NCBI GenBank assembly: GCA_028279595.1
Contig: JANQNK010000007.1
Span: 1-64,000 of the forward strand
Length of the DNA stretch: 64,000 nt
Origin: Thermoplasmatota archaeon
GTDB lineage: Archaea > Thermoplasmatota > JAKEGO01
Reading direction: 5' to 3'
A program made the position numbers and the translations under genes. The stretch's first letter is position 1. Every line of letters begins with the position of its first letter. Positions 41,757 through 51,004 of this stretch are shown here, in pieces. The notes beneath the pieces are model-generated. The model saw only the letters and a list, made by a program, of their open reading frames with translations. It was not told where the DNA came from and made no database searches.

Positions 41757-42971
41757 TCATGTGTTGTTATTGATCTGGTAGCGGAGGATCGCCGCTACGC
41801 CGCCGAAGGTGTTCAGGAACGCCGAGCCCTCGTCGCTGTCGGGACTGATGAACTCCACCTCGGACGAGCTCTGCTCCGCCAGTCCGACCAGTTCCTTCAC
41901 GAGGTCGATCTCCTCGGACTCCCCTGCAGCGCTGCAGGAGGGACAGACTGTGATCGGAACCGGCTGAGCGGTCACCGTCCCGCAGGAGGCGCAGGTCAAT
42001 CTATGCCTGTCGACCCTAAGGCCCTCCGAAATGAGAAGGGTATCCACGGCTCCGAGGTTCAATGCATTGACCACATCGTCGATACCGTAGGCGGACTTGC
42101 TCCCGCTCTTGACGATCTCGGCCATGAACCTCTGGACGAGCTTCTTCTCGACCATCAGGGCGACGTCGGAAAGTGTGTCCGCCGCCTTGTCGACGAGCTC
42201 CTTCAGTCCATACTCGTCGGTGTAACCGGTGTCGAACATGTCCACGACCTTTGGGGTCAGTTCGTGGTGCAGGTATCCCTTGTCGATGAAGAACTCCTTA
42301 GTCGACCCGGGACCGCCGACGAGGATCCCGTTGAGGTCCTCGACCTCGAGGAAGACCTCGCTCGCAAGGTCCCCGACCTTCTTGAAGAACTCGTGGGCGG
42401 CGATCTCGATCAACCTCTCGAAACGCCTCTGGGACTGTCCGCCGCGACCGTGCTTGCTCGGAACGCGGGACGGGATGTTCTTGACCGGGACTATCCTGTG
42501 GCCCTTGAGCAGTCCGACGGTGGCCTCGCTCCTGTCGACGACGACGAGACCGTAGGTCTCCTTCTCCTCGAGCATGACGAGCAACGGGTCCAGGAAGAAC
42601 TGCGAGTCGCACCTGTAGAGGAAGATGGATATCGGGACCGGCGGCTCGATGACGAACTGGGTCATCTCGGTCTGGTCCTTGCCCGTCACCCTGTGCCCGA
42701 CGAAGAAGACGACGCCGTTCTCGGGAACTGATTTCAATGTCCTCAAACGGCTCATGATGGACTCGATGGCGGCGGTCACGTTCTTCTTCGTTCCTTTGGA
42801 CTTGATGTTCGACGACTGCGACAGCTCGTTCCTGAGATACGCCATGGCGTCGGACACCTGTCTGCTTGGCGGTACGTAGAGGCTTATCAGTTCGGTGGCC
42901 TTTCCGCCGACCGACTGGAGGTCCTCCATCTTCCGCTTGAACTCGTACCTGGCTAGGGCCTTCTCGTCCAT
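41757..42971 (-). CDS. prf1: Peptide chain release factor aRF1
   Basis: 404 residues, the archaeal counterpart of eRF1, which reads all three stop codons and releases the peptide. The N domain carries the NIKS motif (near 54-57) for codon recognition; the M domain carries GRGGQSQRRFERL with the catalytic GGQ (near 175); the C domain has RVDRHRLTCASCGTVTAQPV and a second CPSC pair, forming the archaeal mini-domain zinc site. Box A CCTTTAAG on minus lies about 27 bases upstream of the ATG. Its partner ABCE1 is at 9370. Confidence 0.97.
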   Translation of the reverse strand: MDEKALARYEFKRKMEDLQSVGGKATELISLYVPPSRQVSDAMAYLRNELSQSSNIKSKGTKKNVTAAIESIMSRLRTLKSVPENGVVFFVGHRVTGKDQTEMTQFVIEPPVPISIFLYRCDSQFFLDPLLVMLEEKETYGLVVVDRSEATVGLLKGHRIVPVKNIPSRVPSKHGRGGQSQRRFERLIEIAAHEFFKKVGDLASEVFLEVEDLNGILVGGPGSTKEFFIDKGYLHHELTPKVVDMFDTGYTDEYGLKELVDKAADTLSDVALMVEKKLVQRFMAEIVKSGSKSAYGIDDVVNALNLGAVDTLLISEGLRVDRHRLTCASCGTVTAQPVPITVCPSCSAAGESEEIDLVKELVGLAEQSSSEVEFISPDSDEGSAFLNTFGGVAAILRYQINNNT

Positions 42972-43112
42972 CCGGCCGTTACATGAGAGGCGGTTACTTA
43001 AAGGATTGCCCGCGTGAAGCGAGCCTCTCCGGGGAACCGGAAATGACCCGATCGTAAGGGTAAAAGGCCCACTCGTGACCTACGATCGCCATTCGTAACT
43101 AACCCATTGGTC

Positions 43113-43119
43113 TTAAATA
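43113..43119 (+). promoter_or_regulatory. Box A promoter of the PKD/CARDB surface protein gene
   Basis: TTAAATA predicts transcription from about 43142, leaving a leader of nearly 60 bases that contains the inverted repeat at 43146-43177 and GGAGG at 43188-43192. This gene therefore is not leaderless, unlike most single genes here. Confidence 0.5.
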
Positions 43120-43145
43120 GGGGAAGTCTCTATCAGTGCAAGTTT

Positions 43146-43177
43146 CCCCAGATAGGGTTATCGAACTCCATCTGGGG
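43146..43177 (+). promoter_or_regulatory. Perfect 8-bp hairpin in a 5' leader
   Basis: CCCCAGAT (43146-43153) and ATCTGGGG (43170-43177) are perfect complements with a 16-base loop. The hairpin would start within a few bases of the predicted 5' end of the mRNA and end 11 bases before the GGAGG ribosome-binding site. Transcript protection or translational control are both possible. Confidence 0.5.
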
Positions 43178-43199
43178 CATGAGACTGGAGGAACCCAAA

Positions 43200-46100
43200 A
43201 TGAACAGCAGAAATGTGCTGAAAGCGGGCTTGCTGCTCGGCTTGGCGGCGATCATCCTGATCGCATTCATGCCTGTCGTGAGCGGTGAGCAGGTCGAGGT
43301 GTACGGACGCATGAAGGACGAGTCCAACGCGATGATCGTTGGCGCGTCCATAACGGCTTACAATGTCGGCACCGAGACCGAGTACGAGACAACCTCCACC
43401 GACAACGGTGGTTCCTTCGAGATGATGGTACCCGAGGGCGGGTATGTCTTCACTTTCTCGAAATACGAGTACAGTACGGAGTTCGCTTGGTTCGAGGTCG
43501 AGGGCGACGACGAGGACGAGATGGGCCTGGGCGTCTTCTACCTGACGGACCTCGAGCCCGACACGACGTTCGAGGGATGGATCAACGATTCCTCCACTGG
43601 CGAGGGCGAGAAGAACGTCGAGGTATGGATAACCTATCCGGACCACGATTACTCCACCGAGAGGATCGAGACCAACAAGACCGGATGGTTCTCCCTCGAG
43701 TTCGACAGCGCCGAGGAGACGTGGCTCGTCTGGGACAAGATGGGCTTCACCTTCAACACCACCGAGATCATGGCTCCATACAACGTGACGGAGTTCGACA
43801 TCACGGCCATCGAGGAGGATGACTACCACACCGTCGAGGGTGATATCGTGGACTCGTCCGACATGGACGACATCGAGGGCGCGAGGATAACGCTCTGGAA
43901 CAACGACATGTCCCTTTGGAACGACGAGGACTACGAAGTGATGACCGGCCTCACCGACGATCACGGATACAGGGGATTCGAGGTCCTCGAGGGCACGTAC
44001 ACACTACTGGTCGAGGCGGACGGTTACGAGGATTACATCGACACCAACTTCAATGTGCCGAACGACAGGGCCTTCGGCCCCGGCGACACGAACCCGCTCG
44101 CGCTGGTTCCGTCAGAGGACGGCAATGCGTCCATCAGCATAGAACTCAGGATGCTCTGGAACGCCACGGTCATCGTGACCGAGGACATCAACGACGACCA
44201 GGACGTCTGGGACCACAACTGGGACTTCATGCTCTACGACCTGTGGGTGGACCACGGCTACGGCCGCGTCGGACCCAACTCGATCACCGGTGCGACCCTC
44301 GGCGACAGCGACCTCACAGCGAGCGAGATGGTCCTCGTCGAGGACCTGTACACCTACGCAGGCGTTCCGGCGATGTACAAGGACCTCATCACGATCGTCG
44401 CCAACGGCACCCACATCGAGTACGAGAGCGAGCTCGACTCCTCCGAGATAAACACCACTGACTGGTGGATGTCCTGGACCATGAGCTTCACCAGGATGGA
44501 TGGCTTCGAGGAGGTCATGCTCCGCTTCAAGACGGCCGTCACCCATGACACCGACCTCGATTACACATACACGTACGACCTACCTCCAGGCTGGTATCCC
44601 GTGACCAACGACACCGTCGAGGACCTGATGGTCACGTTCTCGGCGAACGGCTTCGAGATCGATCCGGACATGTCGGAAACGATGGAATCGGTCATGACGT
44701 GGGTGGACGTGACCAACGACGACGGCGATCCCATGGCCGACTTCTCGATCACGAACTTCGAGGAGGAAGGCTCCGACATGACAGTGGACGAGGGCGTGCA
44801 CGTGAAGTTCAACGCCACGGCATCCATGGACACGGGTACATACCAGAGCGGCATTGTCGAGTACAAGTGGGACTTCGGCAACGGCGAGATGGTCAACACC
44901 TCGAGCGAGAAGATCGATTACAAGTACGACATACCCGGCGTATACACAGTCACACTGACCGTTGTGGACGAAGCGGATAAGATGAGCGCTCCGGACGTCT
45001 ACGCACTGGAGATCAACGACGTGAGCGACCCGGAGGTCGAGATCATCCCGCCGTGGGCACCCTGGGAGGTCAACCTGACCGACGCCATGGGAGTCAATGA
45101 GGACATCACGGCGAACATCACCGACCCAGAGGGCGTGACCATGTTCTACGACATCACGGTCACTATCAAGCCGGCCGGCAGCCTCGAGGAGGACTGGACG
45201 TGGATGTACTACAACGACACCATGGCCTATGGCGGCAACCTGACCTTCGTCTTCAACTACACCTTCGTCGACCCGGGCAACTACACGATCGTCGTGAACG
45301 CGACAGACGACTCGGACAACTGGGGCAAGGGCTCGGACGGCCTCACGGTCGTCGACTTCGTTGCGCCGATCCCGAACTTCATAGCCCAGAACAAGTCGCT
45401 CGGGATGCAGGACTTCGACATGCTCATGGAGAACGAGGAGATAATCTTCAACGCGTCCATCGACACCTACATGATGGACAACACGACGTACTACCTCACC
45501 ATCGAGAATGACAGGATCCTCAACTGCATGTGGGACTTCGGCGACGGGACCTACGACAACGAGACCGGCGACGACTCCGACGGCTCCGAGGACAACTCGA
45601 TCGTGAGCCATGTCTACCACGAGCCCGGCGACTTCACGGTCACGGTGACCGTCAAGGACAACTGGAAGAACGAGGCGACCGTCTCGATGAACGTCTCCGT
45701 TACCGACACCACGGACCCGGATGCGAAGTTCACCATCCAGGTCTGGAACGAGGAAGCGGAGAAGTGGAAGGACGGGACCCACGTCGACGAGGACGACGGC
45801 AGGATCATGTTCAACGCGAGCACGTCCACCGACACGAGCGACATGATCAGGTTCTACAACTGGTCGTGGGGCTCGGAGGCGAAGCCCAACAACTTCGACA
45901 ACGGAACGACCACCGAATTCGAGGCTTCCTTCAACATCTCCGGAACCTACAACATCACCCTGCTCGTCTGGGACTACGCGAACCACTCCTCCGAGATAAC
46001 GAAGACCTTCACCGTCGTGGCAGGCGAGAAGCCCGACCTCATCGCGTCCCTTGAGCTCTCTGAGAAGCGCGTCAAGAAGGGCGACAAGGTCAAGGCGATG

Positions 46101-46547
46101 ATCGAGCTCAAGAACGTGGGCGATGGCGACGTGGGCAATACGACCGACATCATCATCGAGCTTTACGAGGGCGACAGGAAGGTCAAGACCTACACGCACA
46201 CCGGAGGCCTGCCCGCTGACGTCGACGACGTCGAATACATCAACCTCTCGTGGAAGCCCGGCAGGGGAACGCACGACATCAAGGTCGTCGTCGACCCCGA
46301 GGTCAACGAGGATGATGAGATCGAGGGAGCCATAGACGAGCTGAAGACACAGGGCGGCGGAGAGGACAACAACGAGGCGAAGACATCCCTCGTCGTCGAG
46401 AAGCAGGAAGAGGACGACATCACGATGTACCTCGCGATAACCGCGGTGGTCATCCTCGGCATCGTCGTTCTCCTGATCCGCAAGAAGCGCCAGGACAAGA
46501 AGCTCGAGGAGAAGCTCGTCGGCAAGTCGAAGAAGTCCAAGAAGTAG
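43200..46547 (+). CDS. Surface protein with PKD and CARDB domains and C-terminal membrane anchor
   Basis: 1115 residues. Signal peptide (LLLGLAAIILIAFMPVVSG, about 10-28). Then several carboxypeptidase-regulatory-like or Cna-B-like beta-sandwiches (VEVYGRMKDESNAMIVGASI and similar), at least three PKD domains with KWDFGNGE, MWDFGDGTYDN and NWSWGSEAK cores, one CARDB domain (KPDLIASLELSEKRVKKGDK), a membrane helix (MYLAITAVVILGIVVLLI) and a short Lys/Glu cytoplasmic tail without a zinc ribbon. The composition is very acidic, as in archaeal surface-layer proteins, and codon use is GC-rich like the core genes, unlike the 29-40 kb pair. ATG 43200 follows GGAGG after seven bases. It may be a major surface component. 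A strong terminator follows. Confidence 0.9.
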   Translation: MNSRNVLKAGLLLGLAAIILIAFMPVVSGEQVEVYGRMKDESNAMIVGASITAYNVGTETEYETTSTDNGGSFEMMVPEGGYVFTFSKYEYSTEFAWFEVEGDDEDEMGLGVFYLTDLEPDTTFEGWINDSSTGEGEKNVEVWITYPDHDYSTERIETNKTGWFSLEFDSAEETWLVWDKMGFTFNTTEIMAPYNVTEFDITAIEEDDYHTVEGDIVDSSDMDDIEGARITLWNNDMSLWNDEDYEVMTGLTDDHGYRGFEVLEGTYTLLVEADGYEDYIDTNFNVPNDRAFGPGDTNPLALVPSEDGNASISIELRMLWNATVIVTEDINDDQDVWDHNWDFMLYDLWVDHGYGRVGPNSITGATLGDSDLTASEMVLVEDLYTYAGVPAMYKDLITIVANGTHIEYESELDSSEINTTDWWMSWTMSFTRMDGFEEVMLRFKTAVTHDTDLDYTYTYDLPPGWYPVTNDTVEDLMVTFSANGFEIDPDMSETMESVMTWVDVTNDDGDPMADFSITNFEEEGSDMTVDEGVHVKFNATASMDTGTYQSGIVEYKWDFGNGEMVNTSSEKIDYKYDIPGVYTVTLTVVDEADKMSAPDVYALEINDVSDPEVEIIPPWAPWEVNLTDAMGVNEDITANITDPEGVTMFYDITVTIKPAGSLEEDWTWMYYNDTMAYGGNLTFVFNYTFVDPGNYTIVVNATDDSDNWGKGSDGLTVVDFVAPIPNFIAQNKSLGMQDFDMLMENEEIIFNASIDTYMMDNTTYYLTIENDRILNCMWDFGDGTYDNETGDDSDGSEDNSIVSHVYHEPGDFTVTVTVKDNWKNEATVSMNVSVTDTTDPDAKFTIQVWNEEAEKWKDGTHVDEDDGRIMFNASTSTDTSDMIRFYNWSWGSEAKPNNFDNGTTTEFEASFNISGTYNITLLVWDYANHSSEITKTFTVVAGEKPDLIASLELSEKRVKKGDKVKAMIELKNVGDGDVGNTTDIIIELYEGDRKVKTYTHTGGLPADVDDVEYINLSWKPGRGTHDIKVVVDPEVNEDDEIEGAIDELKTQGGGEDNNEAKTSLVVEKQEEDDITMYLAITAVVILGIVVLLIRKKRQDKKLEEKLVGKSKKSKK

Positions 46548-46568
46548 ACACGGCACTTCAACAAGGAC

Positions 46569-46603
46569 GAGAGGGACACGATCCCTCTCACCCCCCCTTT
46601 TTT
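46569..46603 (+). terminator. Hairpin plus T-run terminator
   Basis: GAGAGGGA (46569-46576) and TCCCTCTC (46582-46589) pair perfectly around a 5-base loop, followed by a C-run and six T. It lies 22 bases after the stop of the PKD/CARDB gene and would end its transcript. The 145 bases that follow up to the next gene hold nothing recognised. Confidence 0.75.
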
Positions 46604-46748
46604 CCCCATTTTCATTTTCCCTTATCGGCGAGTCTGCTCATACCTGGTTCCTTTTGAAGACCACATTGGTTTAATTCACAGGCGGCGACCTGATCATCAA
46701 CAGCCTCGCGGCTGGGGAATGATGTTACCGATAATCCTCGGGTCGGGA

Positions 46749-47060
46749 TCAGTCCTGGGGTGTCTCGACCTCCTCGACGATCCTTCCGGCGGACACGCTG
46801 TCGACGGAATGTATCGAGCCGCCGAGGCCTTCTATCACCGCACGCACGGCGTCGAAGTCTATCTTCCACCCCTCGAGGGTTATCTTGATCGTCTCGGTGT
46901 CCTGGTCCACCTCGTATAGGGTGCAGTTGACGCCGGACGTCCCCTTCAGGGTGTTCAGCTTCTTCGCGTACTCGATGATGCCCGGCTTGTGGGGCTTCAT
47001 CACGTCCAGCACGAGCTGGACGATGTTCCCGTCGTTCCCGCCTTCGAACACTCTGCTCAC
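46749..47060 (-). CDS. DUF211 family protein
   Basis: 103 residues of the archaeal DUF211 family, a small ferredoxin-like fold that forms oligomers. Characteristic parts are VQLVLDVMKPHKPGIIEYAK, GVNCTLYEVDQDTETIKITLEG and IDFDAVRAVIEGLGGSIHSVD. The cellular role is unknown; nucleic-acid or metal binding has been considered for the family. The start is GTG 47060, with a box A-like TTATTTAAG about 26 bases upstream, giving a leaderless transcript. Confidence 0.9.
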   Translation of the reverse strand: MSRVFEGGNDGNIVQLVLDVMKPHKPGIIEYAKKLNTLKGTSGVNCTLYEVDQDTETIKITLEGWKIDFDAVRAVIEGLGGSIHSVDSVSAGRIVEEVETPQD

Positions 47061-47109
47061 GCTGAGCGATTGCCCTGCATCTTAAATAACGTTTTCGGAG
47101 CGAGCCGGT

Positions 47110-47910
47110 TCAGAAGAACAGTATCGAGGCCCAGAGTACCGCTGCGAGGCCGAAGCAGTAGTACGCGAAGTAGTGGAACTTGTCGGCGAGGACCATCCTG
47201 TATAGGGTCTTCAGCGTCAGGTATCCCACGGTCAGGGCGGCGAGGAAGCCCGCTGCCGCCGGAACGGGATCTATCTGCGTATCACCGTTGGCGGCCCTGA
47301 CCAGCTGGAAGAGGCCTGCTGCGAGGATCGCCGGTACGGCCATGAGGAATGAGAACTCGGCGGCGTGCTGACGGGTGAGTCCTGCGTAAAGCCCTCCCGA
47401 TATGGTCATTCCGGACCGTGAGATCCCCGGGAACAGCGCGAAGGCCTGGGCGAAACCGATGGATATCGCCGTCCTGTTGCTCGGATCCCTTGCCTTCCCC
47501 CTCATGTGGGCGGTGAAGAGAAGGACGGCGCCCGTGATCACGAGGGCCATGGCGACGAAAGGCACCGACTCGAAGGACCCGACGACGTAGGACTCCAGCA
47601 ACAGTCCGAGGAAGATGATCGGCAGCGTCGCGAGGATCACATGCCACCCGAATGTCGCGTCGGGGGAGTCCGCGAGCCTGATCTCGCCCTTGAGGGCCTT
47701 GAAGGTGGCCCTCGCGATGGTGGATATGCGTTTACGCATGAAAAGGAGGACCGATGTCATGGTCCCGAGGTGGAGGATGGTGTCGAAGAGGATGGGGTTC
47801 TCCACACCGTAGAGGTCCTGGCCGATGACGAGGTGGCCAGAGCTGCTCACGGGAAGCCATTCGGTGAGGCCCTGGATGATCCCGAGAACCACCGCCACCA
47901 CTACGTCCAT
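47110..47910 (-). CDS. uppP: Undecaprenyl-diphosphatase family protein UppP/BacA
   Basis: 266 residues, about eight membrane segments. The two catalytic regions of BacA are present: GIIQGLTEWLPVSSSGHLVI near 9-28 and FPGISRSGMTISGGLYAG near 160-177. The bacterial enzyme dephosphorylates undecaprenyl diphosphate for wall-lipid recycling. In archaea the likely substrate is a polyprenyl or dolichyl diphosphate used in protein glycosylation, which would match the many N-x-S/T-rich surface proteins here. That role is inference. Confidence 0.93.
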   Translation of the reverse strand: MDVVVAVVLGIIQGLTEWLPVSSSGHLVIGQDLYGVENPILFDTILHLGTMTSVLLFMRKRISTIARATFKALKGEIRLADSPDATFGWHVILATLPIIFLGLLLESYVVGSFESVPFVAMALVITGAVLLFTAHMRGKARDPSNRTAISIGFAQAFALFPGISRSGMTISGGLYAGLTRQHAAEFSFLMAVPAILAAGLFQLVRAANGDTQIDPVPAAAGFLAALTVGYLTLKTLYRMVLADKFHYFAYYCFGLAAVLWASILFF

Positions 47911-47956
47911 GACGGTTGAACGATATCGTAACTATTAGACCTTTGCATGGAACGGA

Positions 47957-48610
47957 TCATCTGTTGTGCAGATGCGTGGGCTCGTTGCCACCGGTGATGT
48001 CGGTGATGTTCATGAAGTCGTACTCTATCCCCATCGTCACACGGGTGGGAAGGACCGTGAGGAGTATGGGGACGGCCTGAACCTCGTTCACCAGGGAGTC
48101 GCATATCCTGACGAGGGTCTTCATGATCTCCATCACGGAACGGCCCATGAACATGTCGTTCGTTCCGCCCATGACGACGCAGAAGTCGAGGGAATTGGGG
48201 ACTATCTCCCTGCCTCGCTCGAACATCCCGAGGGTCGTGTCGCCCGCCATCCCGAGATTGACGACGGTCACCCCGGACATGCGGAGGTAGTCGGGATACG
48301 CCTTGAACGAAGCGCCGACGACCGATCGCGGGGTCGACCGGAGAGAGAACGGATAGCCCTCCGTGAGGCTGTCGCCGAGGCAGCCGACGGTCGTCCCCGG
48401 TACGAGCATGGGGCGCAGGGAATCTCGGACGAACTCACCGAGGACGCGGTATCCCTCGATGTTTAGATGGGCCCCGTCGCCGTAGTCGTAGATGGTCTTG
48501 AGGCTGTCGTTCGTGTCGGCGAAGAGGGGATAGGGATCGAGGAGAAGGATGTCCATCTCATCCGCAATGTGCTCTATCCCGGAGTTGAGCTGCAGTATCA
48601 GTTCCCGCAT
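47957..48610 (-). CDS. SGNH/GDSL hydrolase with circularly permuted catalytic blocks
   Basis: 217 residues. All four conserved blocks of SGNH esterases are present but in the order V, I, II, III: DGAHLN with D45 and H48 (normally last), then GDSLTEG with S81, the NLG of block II (G120), and GGTND with N151. The first 65 residues, with DPYPLF and HLNIEGYRVLGEFV, read as the usual C-terminal third of the family, and the last residues read as the usual middle. A TATA-like TGTAAAATAG centred at 48637 points to ATG 48610 as a leaderless start; ATG 48622 and TTG 48628 are in frame. No signal peptide is visible, so it is probably cytoplasmic. Substrate unknown. Confidence 0.85.
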   Translation of the reverse strand: MRELILQLNSGIEHIADEMDILLLDPYPLFADTNDSLKTIYDYGDGAHLNIEGYRVLGEFVRDSLRPMLVPGTTVGCLGDSLTEGYPFSLRSTPRSVVGASFKAYPDYLRMSGVTVVNLGMAGDTTLGMFERGREIVPNSLDFCVVMGGTNDMFMGRSVMEIMKTLVRICDSLVNEVQAVPILLTVLPTRVTMGIEYDFMNITDITGGNEPTHLHNR

Positions 48611-48992
48611 CGACGAGTGCATCGGCAAGGCCCTATTTTACACTTCCCGAACATGCCTCTGGACGGTCCAACTCACATTGACAGGGAATGGGCATGGGTT
48701 TGAGGGAGAACGTCCGCATTAACAGTATCGAGAGGGCCCGGAACCCACCATGGGGAGTCAAATATATCGAGAAATTTCTGCGAAAGGCCAGCGTCCATCG
48801 GATTCTGGGGAAATCCCTGGAAAAATAGGTGTCGGTCCCGGTGGGATATCAGGCCGGCGATATCCATCGGAATCATCGTGATTTCGGTCCCCTGGACCTC
48901 GTTGGACGGCCTCCGGATTAACAAAACATATATGTAGTGATTAACACATTGAGTTGCGGTCATTTCGGAATCCACTTGTGAGGGTTGGTATC
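48611..48992. other. Intergenic region without convincing gene
   Basis: About 380 bases. It holds the TATA-like element of the SGNH gene (48633-48642), a perfect 7-bp inverted repeat GGATATC/GATATCC at 48844-48865, and a TATA-like ACATATATG near 48926 with GTGAGGG (48977-48983) upstream of the gene at 48993. A 100-codon open frame on minus (48673-48975) has no family resemblance and an irregular composition, and is not called. Confidence 0.5.
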
Positions 48993-50021
48993 ATGCCGGA
49001 AGAGGAGAAGAAGGCGGAAGTGAAGAAGGAAGAAGCACCGAAGGATTCGAAGGAGGAGAAGGACCCCAAGTCGAGTTCCTCGGTGGAGAAGTTCGAGAAG
49101 ATCCTCGAGAAGAGAAAGAAGAAGCCCGAGGATCTGAAGAAGGAGGCAAAGGAGGAAGCTCCCGCCGCCCCCGAGAAGAAGGAGGAGAAGAAACCGGAAC
49201 CCGCCCCCGCGGCGAAACCGGCACCGACACCCTCGTCCTCTCTCGGAGTCTACGACCCCAAGGAGGTCGCGGTATCCCTCGACAACATGAAGAAGGAGCA
49301 GGCGAGGATCGCTAACATCCTCACGACTCTCCTCGGCGACTTCGAGGAGGAGAAGAAGAAGGGTGCCATCCTCGACGACCGGCTCAACTCACTTTTAAAG
49401 AAGGACGAGAAGCAGGAGAGCCTGCTCTCGGCCGTCGACAACAAGCTCTCGCAGGTGCTAGAGAGGGAGAGGGCGGAGCAGGAGCGGATAGAGAGGCTCT
49501 CGCAGCTCAGGCGCCTCGAGGAGGACGAACTGAGCGACAGTCTTGCCGAACTCTCCGAGATCTACGAGATGACCCAGAAGAAGCTTGCCGTGGCAAGGGA
49601 GGACATGGCCCTTGTGAAGGAGAAGCTGAAGAGCCTCCTCGACGTCCAGAAGATCGACGAGGAGAAGAAGCTCATCGGACTTACCAGGGCGCACGAGCTC
49701 ACGCAGCAGCGCCTCGAGGCACTCGATGACCTTACCAAGCTCAAGGACCCCTCCGAGAAGGAGAAGTCCCTCGTGCTCATGCTGAAGAAGGGGCGCGAGG
49801 AGCTCGAGCGTGAGCTCGAGGGCGAGATAGCCGGTGACCCGGTCAAGCTCGCGGCACTCCTGAGGAGGGAGAAATCGAAGGGCGCCCTGCCGGCGGGCGC
49901 CTCGGCTGCCAAGCCGATCAACTGCCCGGTATGTCACACCAAGTTCGAGGTCACCTCGAACGAGCGGCCGCTGAAGATCCAGTGTCCGAGCTGTGGCGCG
50001 GTGGGAATCCTCAAGAAGTGA
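48993..50021 (+). CDS. Long coiled-coil protein with C-terminal zinc ribbon
   Basis: 342 residues. Residues 1-95 are low-complexity Lys/Glu/Pro/Ala. Residues about 100-290 are predicted coiled coil with heptad-like spacing (MKKEQARIANILTTLLGDFE, then long ELSEIYEMTQKKLAVAREDM stretches). The C-terminus is a zinc ribbon, CPVCHTKFEV...CPSCGAVGILKK. No signal or membrane segment, so cytoplasmic. It resembles archaeal cytoskeletal or scaffold-like proteins only in a general way. The next gene starts 13 bases after its stop, so the two probably form an operon. The start is supported by GTGAGGGTTGG just upstream. Confidence 0.8.
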   Translation: MPEEEKKAEVKKEEAPKDSKEEKDPKSSSSVEKFEKILEKRKKKPEDLKKEAKEEAPAAPEKKEEKKPEPAPAAKPAPTPSSSLGVYDPKEVAVSLDNMKKEQARIANILTTLLGDFEEEKKKGAILDDRLNSLLKKDEKQESLLSAVDNKLSQVLERERAEQERIERLSQLRRLEEDELSDSLAELSEIYEMTQKKLAVAREDMALVKEKLKSLLDVQKIDEEKKLIGLTRAHELTQQRLEALDDLTKLKDPSEKEKSLVLMLKKGREELERELEGEIAGDPVKLAALLRREKSKGALPAGASAAKPINCPVCHTKFEVTSNERPLKIQCPSCGAVGILKK

Positions 50022-50034
50022 TGCGGGTGGCTCA

Positions 50035-50943
50035 ATGGCTGAGGTGAAGGGAAAGAAGAGGGATCTGTCCGGACTGACCCTGGAGCAGAAGCTAACTCTC
50101 ATTCATGGCAGGTCCGACGGCAGGCTCGAGTCCCTGAAGGAGATCAACTGGAAGCTCGGGCAGTACCTGGAGGACAGGACCAACGTCCAGCCCGACATCC
50201 AGAGGCTCATGGAGCTCAAGAAGATCGGTACCAACCTCGGCGTCCAGGAGATCGAGTCCTGGCGCAAGAGGAAGGAGCTCGAGAGGGGAAAGGTCCCGAG
50301 GCCGATGAAGAGGAAGGACCTGCCCAAGGACCCGGTGGAGCTCAAGCAGCTCTACAACGAGATCTCCAAGCGTTACAAGGGTTACGAACAGGACCTCAAG
50401 CCCATAGGCAAGAAGCTTACCGAGGTCCTCTCGGAGGAGCTGCAGGACGAGTCCAAGGACCTGTGGCACCGGTCCAAGAAGCATGCGGTCACGCTCAAGG
50501 AGATGAACAAGCTCGAGGACTCTAGCAATCTCAAGGCGATCAACGAGGAGGAGACGAAGCTCCTGAACATCATCATGGGCAGGGAGGAGCCGAAGCCCGT
50601 CGTAAGGGCGGCCCCCAAGAAGAGGAAGAAGAAGGCCGTCGAGATCCCCCCTCCGAAACTGACCAAATACTACGGTATGATGGGAGGCGGAGGTGCGGCC
50701 CTCGGGTTCGGTGTGGCGATGTTCGTCTACTTCGTCATGATGGAGGGCGCCGAGATAGCGGCCCTGTTCTTCGCGATACTGGGAATAGCTCTCGTACTGG
50801 CCCCCATGATCGTGGGAGTAATTCTCATAGCCGTTGGAGCGCTGCAACGATCGAAGGCGTTGTCCGACTACGCCGAGGCCAAACGGCGTGCTCAGGCCGG
50901 TTCGGAGGAGGAGGAGGAAGCGGAGCCAGAGGGCAAGGAATAG
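50035..50943 (+). CDS. Charged helical protein with two C-terminal membrane helices
   Basis: 302 residues. A long hydrophilic, helical N-terminal part (1-205), rich in Lys and Glu, e.g. [20 protein letters not shown], is followed by a basic stretch (KKRKKKA), two membrane helices forming a hairpin ([20 protein letters not shown] and [20 protein letters not shown]) and an acidic tail. Topology suggests a cytoplasmic head. Not recognised. It follows the coiled-coil/zinc-ribbon gene after 13 bases and may anchor that protein at the membrane; this is inference from context alone. ATG 50035 is preceded by GCGGGTGG. Confidence 0.78.
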   Translation: MAEVKGKKRDLSGLTLEQKLTLIHGRSDGRLESLKEINWKLGQYLEDRTNVQPDIQRLMELKKIGTNLGVQEIESWRKRKELERGKVPRPMKRKDLPKDPVELKQLYNEISKRYKGYEQDLKPIGKKLTEVLSEELQDESKDLWHRSKKHAVTLKEMNKLEDSSNLKAINEEETKLLNIIMGREEPKPVVRAAPKKRKKKAVEIPPPKLTKYYGMMGGGGAALGFGVAMFVYFVMMEGAEIAALFFAILGIALVLAPMIVGVILIAVGALQRSKALSDYAEAKRRAQAGSEEEEEAEPEGKE

Positions 50944-50980
50944 TGCCTTGACCGGAATGCTTCCTGGAAACGTTTGTGAT

Positions 50981-50989
50981 AAAGTCTTT
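50981..50989 (+). promoter_or_regulatory. Box A promoter of the lonB gene
   Basis: CTTTATAAG predicts transcription from about 51011. The first of the three in-frame ATG codons (51005, 51014, 51023) would lie before that point, so 51014 or 51023 may be the functional start of a nearly leaderless message. Confidence 0.6.
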
Positions 50990-51004
50990 ATAAGTAGACA
51001 CCTC

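Noticed and set aside
43012..43045. Seventh hairpin element (GCGTGAAGCGAGCCTC)
   Set aside because: Only a few bases resemble the junction and no inner stem pairs.
50834..51004. 57-residue N-terminal extension of LonB
   Set aside because: It overlaps the end of the preceding gene and lies before the box A at 50981. It has no LonB similarity.
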